From NCBI GenBank assembly GCA_947175805.1, contig CAMWOF010000148.1, forward strand, positions 1 to 6,096: a DNA stretch of 6,096 nt, written 5' to 3'. This DNA is from an uncultured Clostridiaceae bacterium. GTDB taxonomy: Bacteria; Bacillota; Clostridia; Lachnospirales; Lachnospiraceae. The notes below the pieces were generated by a model that ran no database searches, was not told where the DNA came from, and was given only the letters and a program-made list of their open reading frames with translations. Below are positions 1-6,096 of this stretch, piece by piece (positions within the stretch are counted from its first letter, which is position 1; each line of letters begins with the position of its first letter). The position numbers and the translations under genes are program-made.

Positions 1-2742
1 GCCCTTGCCGTGAATCCGCCTATTTGGATTCGCACTGCTGGCGATAAAGGAGGAATTCTCCAACGGGCTTCTGCCGTAGGTCTCGTATGGGATAAACGGT
101 ACGCCCGCCTTTTTTAAATCATCAAAATATTCTTTATATAAACCTGACTTAAGCAGCTCAAGCAGATACTTGTATTCCATATGCAGCCACACAGACTCAT
201 TTTCCAGCCAGCCCGGAGTAAACGCCCGCGCCCGACCCAGCTCAAAACTCGCCTCCGCAAGCGGCGCATTTACCTTATACATGCTGAGCTTTGTGTCATA
301 CATCTCTGAGGCCTTGACCTTTTCATAGAGCGCCGTCTTCTCCGCCTGCTCCATCGGCAGCTTCAGATACCGCACCGGCCCTTCCAAAAACAGAGGCAAA
401 TCCATAACCGTGAAGTTTACCGGACAAATGATTCCGTCCTCCTCCGTATAGTCCTCCATGCCATAAGCGCAGTATGCAGGTGCAATGCCCCCGTACTGCT
501 CGCAGGCTTCCCGGATGCCCTCATCCATGTAGGCAATCCATCTGCCGAGCATCCCGGCGGTCTCATCGGCTGCCAGGGTCTTTTGTTCTCCGTCAACGCC
601 AAACGCAATCTTCTCCCTGTATGCCTCCTTGGCGATATTGACCTGATTCCACACATACATGCGGTCATGCCCTCCGGCTTCATATGCCTTTACCGCCTTG
701 TCCATTGCGTCCATATAGCTGTACAGTTCTGCCGGCACCAAAACCTCGGTAGAATATTTCTCCAGCTTTTCCTTCAAAAACAGAAGTTGTCTTTTCAGCT
801 CATAAGTCTCGCACATGGAAGAACCGAACAATCCCGGCAATCCATTTAACGCATCATACCAGCCCGGCTTACCGCCTTCCATCTCCACGCCGCGCCCGAG
901 CATATCCAGCGTGCCGAATTTGTTGACGGCCAGCACCATCAGCTTGGTCATGAGGTTGACCGTATACACCTCTCCCTTGCCGTACTTTGTGCGCGCCTTA
1001 TCATGCTTTACCGATTCCTTTAATTCCTCGTCCACAGAGCGGTACTGCCTGACTCCGTTTGCCGTCCTGACATAACGCTCCGTTCTCGGCAGCACCACCG
1101 CTCTCGACTCATAAAAGGTATAGGAAGCATCCTGATACAAAAGCGCCTCCTCCTGCTCAGGGTATACCATCAAATAAGCATCCACCAAATCCAGATTGTA
1201 TGTCCAATGGTCAGACCAGTAACCCTCGCCAAAATCCGCATTCAGCTTCTCGGTGCTGTGAGCCATCACCATACTCAAATAATCTGGCTCTGAAATGGAC
1301 AGAGCAATTTTTTCCTGATGCAGAAACGTAAAGAGCTGCCCCGGTGAAAATTCCTTTTTAAAGAATTCTCTCACCGCAGCATGAGCGGCCTCTGGCACCG
1401 GAGAAAGCACAGACTCCACGTCATTCATAATATATGTTACCTGCTTTACCAGCAGCGGATTATAGCCGTCAAGCTGCTGCAAATTGTAAAATACCTTTAT
1501 ATTATGCTCCTTTACAAAAGGTGAGAAAAACAAATCACATCGCCTGTTCTGGTTCACATCCCGGAAATTGCCGTTACCCTGGGAAAAATATTCCGGCAGC
1601 ATGGAAAAGAAATTATAATCCCTCTCAATATCACCGTGCTTCCTAGAGTACATATAAAAAATCTTGTCCGCCCCTATCTCCACAGGGTAGCCTCCCCGGA
1701 GCACATTATCTATATAAGTCTGCTTGCAGTAGGCATCAAACACCGGATCCGCACTTTTAGTTTCAATCCGGCCTGCCAGTTCATCAATCAACTGGTTTCC
1801 CTCTATATATTTTTGTTCAAAGAAATTCTGTCCCAGACCACACTCCGCAAAGTTATGAAAAAGCTCTTTGCTGCCTGCCTGTCCGATTACAGTGTAAATA
1901 TTTGCAGCCTCCTGTGCTCCAAGCTGCACATGCATACCCGAAAACCCGCATGGCACCTGGTTCTGGCAAATCTGCTCCTGTCCAAGCAACGCCTCCAGCC
2001 CACCTTTTATAAACTGCACCGGCTGCTCCAATGCAGTATCATAGGCAAAGATAAGCTCCGGATCCGCAATAATTGGTAGCCGCTTGCCGGATGCATCCAC
2101 GGACACCAGATAATTCCCTTCTGCAATCTGTTTTACCTCCGCCGTATCCGCTGTGCTGACCCGGACCCTGTAATAAGGCAGTCCTTCGGCCACATCCTCC
2201 ACCTGCATCCACGCCATGATCGTCTGCGTAGTATTTTTCATGGAATCCTGATTGACGCCATAAGGAATCAGTGCAGGCATACCGTCCAGAATCTCAATGT
2301 CTGCGGGCTTTTGGGAAATGTTTTTCACCGTCACCGTGCGGACCAGGCCGCCCAGCTCCTCATTCGGCAGCGTATAATAGAGGACGTTTATCTGAAAACC
2401 CAGCTCCTCATTGACCTCACAAATCTCCAGCTCATTCATGCCGATGTACATTTTTGTCTTCGCCTCATCACTGCGAAAAGGCTCATAATATGTGCCGTTC
2501 ACCTTTAAAAATGTGCGGAAGCCCATAGTCTTAGTGTTCTGGTATGCCGGATGCGCCGGGAAAAATTCCATGATGGAATGGTCCTTATTTTCCGCACCAA
2601 AGCTGGTTATCGCCTGTCCCCTGTTCACATAAAAGCTCCAGATTGGCGTACCGTACACGCCGCTGATGCCGGGCAAAAAGCTGGCGAATGTAGTCTGCTT
2701 ATTGTAATTCTCAATCACAAAACGGTTTTTGCTATCAAACAT
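1..2742 (-). CDS. Clan GH-Q oligoglucan phosphorylase, GH149/GH161-like (3' end outside window)
   Basis: The frame is open without a stop from ATG 2742 to the window edge: 914 residues visible, C-terminus missing. A Shine-Dalgarno-like AAGGGTGG lies 10 nt upstream and no earlier in-frame ATG exists before the preceding gene's stop. There is no signal peptide or membrane segment, so it should be cytosolic. The N-terminal half looks like a beta-sandwich and opens with FASFLPGISGVYGTPIW (residues 19-35). The second half looks like a catalytic alpha-helical barrel with GNGNFRDVNQNRR (389-401), YWSDHWTYNLDL (508-519), GWYDALNGLPGLFGSS (627-642; D630 is the likely general acid), ENESVWLHM (847-855) and ENSSFIASS from 895. 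The last three match in order the GH94 acid loop, the ENGxxFxHM histidine (here H854) and the approach to the phosphate site. Such length and motifs fit GH149/GH161 beta-1,3-oligoglucan phosphorylases of about 1,100-1,200 residues, releasing glucose 1-phosphate. That family choice is from memory; another GH94-related specificity is possible. Family-level confidence is high, substrate confidence moderate. Confidence 0.85.
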   Translation of the reverse strand, partial: MFDSKNRFVIENYNKQTTFASFLPGISGVYGTPIWSFYVNRGQAITSFGAENKDHSIMEFFPAHPAYQNTKTMGFRTFLKVNGTYYEPFRSDEAKTKMYIGMNELEICEVNEELGFQINVLYYTLPNEELGGLVRTVTVKNISQKPADIEILDGMPALIPYGVNQDSMKNTTQTIMAWMQVEDVAEGLPYYRVRVSTADTAEVKQIAEGNYLVSVDASGKRLPIIADPELIFAYDTALEQPVQFIKGGLEALLGQEQICQNQVPCGFSGMHVQLGAQEAANIYTVIGQAGSKELFHNFAECGLGQNFFEQKYIEGNQLIDELAGRIETKSADPVFDAYCKQTYIDNVLRGGYPVEIGADKIFYMYSRKHGDIERDYNFFSMLPEYFSQGNGNFRDVNQNRRCDLFFSPFVKEHNIKVFYNLQQLDGYNPLLVKQVTYIMNDVESVLSPVPEAAHAAVREFFKKEFSPGQLFTFLHQEKIALSISEPDYLSMVMAHSTEKLNADFGEGYWSDHWTYNLDLVDAYLMVYPEQEEALLYQDASYTFYESRAVVLPRTERYVRTANGVRQYRSVDEELKESVKHDKARTKYGKGEVYTVNLMTKLMVLAVNKFGTLDMLGRGVEMEGGKPGWYDALNGLPGLFGSSMCETYELKRQLLFLKEKLEKYSTEVLVPAELYSYMDAMDKAVKAYEAGGHDRMYVWNQVNIAKEAYREKIAFGVDGEQKTLAADETAGMLGRWIAYMDEGIREACEQYGGIAPAYCAYGMEDYTEEDGIICPVNFTVMDLPLFLEGPVRYLKLPMEQAEKTALYEKVKASEMYDTKLSMYKVNAPLAEASFELGRARAFTPGWLENESVWLHMEYKYLLELLKSGLYKEYFDDLKKAGVPFIPYETYGRSPLENSSFIASSANPNRRIHGKG

Positions 2743-2752
2743 ATATGTTTTT

Positions 2753-2760
2753 CCACCCTT
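2753..2760 (-). promoter_or_regulatory. Ribosome binding site of the downstream phosphorylase gene
   Basis: The minus strand reads AAGGGTGG, ending 10 nt before ATG 2742, within the 46-bp gap (2743-2788) between the two phosphorylase genes. It is an imperfect Shine-Dalgarno, weaker than the AAGGAGG of the upstream gene. It supports this ATG as the start. The gap has no hairpin with a T-tract and no obvious promoter, so the two genes are probably cotranscribed. Confidence 0.6.
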
Positions 2761-2788
2761 CTTTTTATTTATTGATATCAGTTCCTTA

Positions 2789-5482
2789 TCAAGCCAAAAC
2801 CACCATAATCGTATGCGCTTCGCCCTCTGCCAAAGCTTCTATGTCCGCTCTGGCAAGCACCGGCTTACCGTCTGACATGGCATATTCTCTGCCATCAACA
2901 GAAATTTTTTCCACTGTATAATCCTTTGGCGCCTTATTATCGGCATTGACCATGACGATATTTAAGCTGCGTCCCGCAAATACCATGGACAACCCTGCCT
3001 TATGCTCCTCGTCAAACTGCTCTGGCAGAAGCTGCGGATGGAACGCCAAATCCCCAAGCTCACCTCTGACACCAAACATCTGCGTAATCACGGTAACCAA
3101 CAGCCAGCTCGCCGCACCGGTAAGATAGTGATATACGCCCCGTCCCTTGGCATCGATATACTCCGGCACGCCCGGATAAATCTTGCTTTTTTCAAAATCA
3201 TTGCAGTGTGCATACAAAGAATGAATCACCTTGTATGCCGCTTCCGCCTCTTCCCGCGCATACAACGCATTGCCAAACATGGTCGCCATATGGGAAAATA
3301 CCGCTCCATTCTCCTTATGACCATAAGCAAAGCCAAACATACGCCCAAGGTCCATCTTAATCTCATGAAAATCCGTGTTCAGGCGGTAGCCGCCAACTGC
3401 TGCGTCATAGAGATACTTATCCGCCGACTTTACAATCTCTGCTATCTGTTCCCCGGTAGCAGTGCCCGACATAATGGTGAACACCTGGCTGGTAAGCATC
3501 ATTCTGACGCCCTCATCCGTATCCCCCTCGACTCTCCTGCAGGAATTATCGTAGTAGCCGTTATAGAATCCATCCCCATCCTTCGTCTGTAACCATTCCG
3601 TATCACGAATATGCTGCCGAATCCAATCTGCTTTATGCTGCAAATTCTGCTGTAAATCCGTGACAGAAATGCTAATCTTTTCGCCGGACAGTACATGGCG
3701 GCAGCTATTGCAATATGCCCGCAAGAGTTCCTGCTTTTTATCCACATCCTCATAAAGCGCAGCATCATCCGTAAGCAGCAGCTCCATTTCTTTTGCTATC
3801 TCAACCGTCTCATGGCCGGAAGCCTGAAGAACACTTAGCAGCGCCGCAATTCTTTCCATGTTTTGTGCATACATTGTGGTAAATGCCACACTTTCGCCAT
3901 TTTTCACAGCCATATCCAGGGCATCATTCCAGTCGGCGCCACGGATTTTAATGTGGTTATGCTTCCCTACATCATAGAAGGAGCTTAAATTCTGTATAAG
4001 CAAATGCTCAAGCAGGGTTCCCTCATAGACAGCGCCGCCTGCCATCTGCTTCTCCCCCTGCGCATGCTCCCAGTCCGTATCCCTGTCCTCACCCCGGCAT
4101 ATCTGCATGTCCTTAAAATAGGTATTCTTTTCCAAAAGGATATCAATATCGCCGGTCTGCTGAATATACAGCTCCGTCGTTAAAAACGGCCATACGCCGT
4201 GATCCATCCAGACACGGACAATGTTATTACGGTCAGCGATGAACTCTCCCTGTTTACTTCCGATAATCGTGGCATTGGTGCCGTCCATTCTGACGCCGCC
4301 AAAATTATCAATCAACATCTGTCTGACGCCATCGGGATTCATAATCAACAGCGCAAGGCAATCCTGCCATAAATCCCGCCAGCCTCTGCCGCCCTTGCCA
4401 TAATCGTGATGGGGCAGGAAAGAACAGCCGTAAATTCTTCTGAGCATCGGCTGAAAGCTGACCCATTTCATCCAGAGGTCAAAGGCCTGCTCCTCGGTGT
4501 GATAGGACACATTTACTTTATCCTGCCAGTAGGCAACCGTCTGCTCCCACAGCTTGTCAAAGACCGCCTCGTCTAACAGCTTTTGGGCCTCTGCCGCAAT
4601 CTGTGTCTCGTCACTGCCATAACCCATCGCAAAGATATAGACCAGCGTTTCTCCAGGCTTTACGGCGCGCTCCGAAAAGCATATGCCGCCTAGAGCCTCA
4701 TAACCATCCACTTCGCGGCCCGCCTTACACGGTGCAAGCGGTGCCTCATATAATGCGCCTGGATTCTCCAGATTCCCACCCTCGCCGATAAACTCCTCTA
4801 ATACAGGATAAAAGCCCTTCGGCCGCTCCGATGCATTACCACCGAACACGCCATAAACCAGTTCATTCCTCTTATGCCCCCGCTCATCAAAGGTCATGGT
4901 CGGGTTCACAATCACGCCGGAATCTACCGTGCGGATTCTGTGCAGCAACGCTGTCACATGCCTGTGGTCCCGGATATTGGTGGCAGACCTGCCGTAAATC
5001 GGAACCGCAGAAACCACCTGCAGCTTTTTTTCAGTGTCGGAAATATTTTTAAGCTCCACCTTCATCAGCTCAAACATCTCACCGGTGCAGGGAACAAAGC
5101 TGCTGACAGCAGCCTCTAACCCAATCTTCTTCCCGGTTCTTATCACCTTATGATGCATAAAGCCCGCTTCTAGCCTGGTCTCCTCCTTTTCTTCCGTAAA
5201 CAAAGCTGCCTGCTGTCCGGCAGAACGCCCGGTAAGAGACCAAATGGCAGCGCCATCTATTTTACACCAAATATTTCTTGAGGATTTATCATTGTGAAGA
5301 TTATCGCAGCTTACAGGCGGCATCAAAAATGCATTCTGGTTCAGCTTGGAATCCCCGCCCAAATCCGGTGCAACCGCACTCATTACACCCGCCTCATTTG
5401 CAATCGGCAGATATGTATAGCTGATCTTCTCCGGATTTTCTAATACAAAATCCCCTTCCGCTCCTTGATAAACATACTTCAT
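2789..5482 (-). CDS. GH94 family disaccharide/oligosaccharide phosphorylase, possibly laminaribiose phosphorylase
   Basis: Complete 897-residue cytosolic protein that should split a beta-linked glucoside with inorganic phosphate, giving alpha-glucose 1-phosphate and the remaining sugar. Layout fits GH94: N-terminal beta-sandwich (about 1-300), helical linker, alpha/alpha barrel (about 330-810) and a short C-terminal beta region. Motifs seen are GRGWRDLWQD (365-374, donor-glucose site), RGADWNDALD (514-523, with D520 the expected general acid), KENGAVFSHM (723-732, H731) and LTGAASWL (787-794, T788-G789), the last two matching the phosphate-binding His and Thr-Gly of cellobiose phosphorylase. 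It is longer than typical cellobiose phosphorylases (about 800-820) and shorter than cellodextrin phosphorylases (about 980); about 900 residues is what I recall for laminaribiose phosphorylase. Cellobiose or another beta-glucobiose remains possible. The start is set by a strong AAGGAGG 11 nt upstream. It lies 46 bp ahead of the second phosphorylase gene. No frameshift or missing catalytic residue was seen. Confidence 0.93.
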   Translation of the reverse strand: MKYVYQGAEGDFVLENPEKISYTYLPIANEAGVMSAVAPDLGGDSKLNQNAFLMPPVSCDNLHNDKSSRNIWCKIDGAAIWSLTGRSAGQQAALFTEEKEETRLEAGFMHHKVIRTGKKIGLEAAVSSFVPCTGEMFELMKVELKNISDTEKKLQVVSAVPIYGRSATNIRDHRHVTALLHRIRTVDSGVIVNPTMTFDERGHKRNELVYGVFGGNASERPKGFYPVLEEFIGEGGNLENPGALYEAPLAPCKAGREVDGYEALGGICFSERAVKPGETLVYIFAMGYGSDETQIAAEAQKLLDEAVFDKLWEQTVAYWQDKVNVSYHTEEQAFDLWMKWVSFQPMLRRIYGCSFLPHHDYGKGGRGWRDLWQDCLALLIMNPDGVRQMLIDNFGGVRMDGTNATIIGSKQGEFIADRNNIVRVWMDHGVWPFLTTELYIQQTGDIDILLEKNTYFKDMQICRGEDRDTDWEHAQGEKQMAGGAVYEGTLLEHLLIQNLSSFYDVGKHNHIKIRGADWNDALDMAVKNGESVAFTTMYAQNMERIAALLSVLQASGHETVEIAKEMELLLTDDAALYEDVDKKQELLRAYCNSCRHVLSGEKISISVTDLQQNLQHKADWIRQHIRDTEWLQTKDGDGFYNGYYDNSCRRVEGDTDEGVRMMLTSQVFTIMSGTATGEQIAEIVKSADKYLYDAAVGGYRLNTDFHEIKMDLGRMFGFAYGHKENGAVFSHMATMFGNALYAREEAEAAYKVIHSLYAHCNDFEKSKIYPGVPEYIDAKGRGVYHYLTGAASWLLVTVITQMFGVRGELGDLAFHPQLLPEQFDEEHKAGLSMVFAGRSLNIVMVNADNKAPKDYTVEKISVDGREYAMSDGKPVLARADIEALAEGEAHTIMVVLA

Positions 5483-5493
5483 AAAAAACAGCG

Positions 5494-5500
5494 CCTCCTT
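5494..5500 (-). promoter_or_regulatory. Strong ribosome binding site of the GH94 gene
   Basis: The minus strand reads AAGGAGG, a perfect Shine-Dalgarno, 11 nt before ATG 5482. It fixes the start of the 897-residue phosphorylase and suggests efficient translation. Confidence 0.85.
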
Positions 5501-5520
5501 TTTTATATCTTATTTTAGGC

Positions 5521-5540
5521 ATGTGCAAAACTCCGCACAT
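5521..5540. repeat. Inverted repeat ATGTGC-N8-GCACAT, candidate operator
   Basis: Perfect 6-bp arms around an 8-base centre, 38 bp upstream of the GH94 start codon. It overlaps the spacer and -35 position of the weak minus-strand promoter candidate, where a repressor would be expected to act. It is not followed by a T-tract on either strand, so a terminator is unlikely. Function is inferred from position and symmetry only; a 6-bp palindrome in AT-rich DNA can occur by chance. Confidence 0.35.
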
Positions 5541-5549
5541 CCAGTATTT

Positions 5550-5563
5550 ATGCAATTCTGCAT
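5550..5563. repeat. Inverted repeat ATGCA-ATTC-TGCAT, candidate second operator
   Basis: Perfect 5-bp arms around a 4-base centre, with its centre 26 bp from that of the neighbouring palindrome. The arms share the ATG/CAT outer bases and an internal GC with the other palindrome, but are not the same sequence. It could be a second regulator site or chance symmetry. Confidence 0.25.
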
Positions 5564-5631
5564 CAAACTATCATATTACACTTATATTACTTTGCTATAT
5601 CTACATAATTATTATTTATTTTCTTCTCACT

Positions 5632-6060
5632 TTACTGCTTCCCAAAATCTATGTCTGCATATGCAATGTCTAACTGCTTTGTTATATTTTCCAGGCTGCC
5701 ATCTTCTTTTAGGCATATCAACATGCACTGTCCGGACACGGAAGCTCTATAAGAAACAAAATTATTGCTGCCAAGGCGGCCTATATACTCCACCGTACCA
5801 GATTCCAGCCAGCAGATATAAACATCTTCATATTCTTTATTATCACACGCTTGTGGCATAGAAAGTTCTATAGACATACCACAATCCAACGAAAGCAATC
5901 CTTCCTCGGATTCATAATATGGTATCGGAGAACTGTCCTGCCCCGAATTGTATACCGGAGATATGTCTTTATCCCATTGAAAAAAAACAGTGCTGAAAAA
6001 AAACACCATCATGCCAGTGATAATTGCTATCAGACCTCCAATCAATATTTTTCTGTTCAT
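5632..6060 (-). CDS. Small single-pass membrane protein of unknown function
   Basis: I do not recognise this 142-residue protein. After MNRK it has one hydrophobic segment (about residues 5-27) with no lipobox cysteine, so it is likely an uncleaved signal anchor or a signal peptide. A short polar, proline- and serine-containing linker follows (about 28-50). The rest (about 51-142) is acidic, rich in alternating hydrophobic residues and short turns such as EDGSLENI, and suggests a small beta-sandwich outside the membrane. Five cysteines (60, 72, 83, 112, 116) lie in that part and could form disulfides, although this is unusual for a Gram-positive cell surface. The start is backed by GGAGGTGG just upstream and an extended -10 beyond it. 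It is the first gene of the strand in view and is separated from the GH94 gene by 149 bp with no visible terminator, so it may or may not belong to the operon. It has no carbohydrate-binding motif that I can name. Confidence 0.75.
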   Translation of the reverse strand: MNRKILIGGLIAIITGMMVFFFSTVFFQWDKDISPVYNSGQDSSPIPYYESEEGLLSLDCGMSIELSMPQACDNKEYEDVYICWLESGTVEYIGRLGSNNFVSYRASVSGQCMLICLKEDGSLENITKQLDIAYADIDFGKQ

Positions 6061-6063
6061 AAA

Positions 6064-6071
6064 CCACCTCC
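6064..6071 (-). promoter_or_regulatory. Ribosome binding site of the small membrane-protein gene
   Basis: The minus strand reads GGAGGTGG, ending 3 nt before ATG 6060, with the core GGAGG 6 nt from the start codon. It is a strong Shine-Dalgarno and is good evidence that this small frame is a real gene. Confidence 0.8.
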
Positions 6072-6084
6072 GGATAATACAATT

Positions 6085-6093
6085 ATTATATCA
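6085..6093 (-). promoter_or_regulatory. Extended -10 promoter element (TGATATAAT)
   Basis: The minus strand carries a consensus TATAAT (6085-6090) preceded by TG one base upstream (TGnTATAAT), typical of sigma-A promoters that need little -35 contact. Transcription would begin near 6078 and give a leader of about 18 nt containing the Shine-Dalgarno site. The -35 region lies outside the window and cannot be checked. Confidence 0.55.
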
Positions 6094-6096
6094 GAT

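Larger units (their letters stand above)
5483..5631 (-). other. AT-rich intergenic region, possible control region of the phosphorylase operon
   Basis: This 149-bp gap separates the small membrane-protein gene from the GH94 gene. It is clearly more AT-rich than the flanking coding DNA. No hairpin followed by a T-run was found after the upstream stop codon, so read-through from that gene is possible. A minus-strand TAAAAT (5512-5517) could serve as a -10 about 22 nt ahead of the likely leader end, but the hexamer 17 bp upstream (ATGTGC) is a poor -35, so a housekeeping promoter here is weak at best. A TATAAA at 5502-5507 lies too near the Shine-Dalgarno to be useful. Two palindromes sit in the middle and are listed separately. 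No recognisable catabolite-repression (cre) box was seen. Confidence 0.4.

Noticed and set aside
417..683. Minus-strand open frame of 88 codons (and a similar one at 3499-3768)
   Set aside because: Both are out-of-frame within the large phosphorylase genes, are Arg/Met-rich and low in plausible structure, and lack independent support.
1636..2079. Plus-strand open frame of 147 codons, and other short plus-strand frames between 583 and 2775
   Set aside because: All are antisense to the continuous phosphorylase frame on the minus strand; I saw no domain or convincing Shine-Dalgarno supporting them.
1..2742. Large phosphorylase gene as a pseudogene or frameshifted frame
   Set aside because: Codon-by-codon reading shows one uninterrupted frame from ATG 2742 to position 1 with motifs in the right order; it is incomplete only because the window ends.
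3002..3592. Plus-strand open frame of 196 codons
   Set aside because: It lies entirely antisense to the GH94 gene, whose conserved motifs run through the same DNA. The translation has no recognisable domain and is the expected shadow of a moderately GC coding strand.
5521..5540. The palindrome as a rho-independent terminator of the small membrane-protein gene
   Set aside because: The stem is only 6 bp with an 8-base loop, and the following minus-strand sequence is GCCTAAAATAAG, with no T-run.
5523..5861. Plus-strand open frame of 112 codons across the intergenic gap
   Set aside because: It overlaps the well-supported small membrane-protein gene in antisense, and its translation is rich in Tyr, His, Leu and Cys, as expected from AT-rich non-coding DNA.

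Overview
The window reads as a compact minus-strand carbohydrate locus of a Gram-positive, probably Bacillota/Lachnospiraceae-like, bacterium. Support for that origin is strong purine-rich Shine-Dalgarno sites (AAGGAGG, GGAGGTGG), AT-rich intergenic DNA between moderately GC coding regions, and the style of the GH94 protein. The taxonomic call is inference; no rRNA or other marker is present.

Transcription runs from high to low coordinates. At 6085-6093 there is an extended -10 promoter element (TGATATAAT), followed by a small gene (5632-6060) for a 142-residue protein with one N-terminal membrane segment and an extracytoplasmic domain of unknown function. A 149-bp AT-rich gap follows, holding two palindromes. 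Next comes a complete 897-residue GH94-family sugar phosphorylase (2789-5482). After only 46 bp comes a second large gene (start 2742) that runs off the left edge of the window. Its 914 visible residues are open throughout and look like a clan GH-Q phosphorylase of the GH149/GH161 type (beta-1,3-oligoglucan phosphorylases), not a second ordinary GH94 enzyme.

The most coherent reading is an intracellular phosphorolytic pathway. The larger enzyme would shorten imported beta-glucan oligosaccharides one glucose at a time, giving alpha-glucose 1-phosphate. The GH94 enzyme would then split the final disaccharide into glucose 1-phosphate and glucose. If the linkage is beta-1,3, the pair would be a beta-1,3-oligoglucan phosphorylase plus a laminaribiose phosphorylase. 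The families are well supported by motifs; the exact linkage is inference. Neither enzyme has a signal peptide, so both should be cytosolic and an importer should be encoded outside the window.

I found no RNA genes, mobile elements, CRISPR arrays or convincing terminators. The whole plus strand appears to be non-coding shadow of the minus-strand genes.
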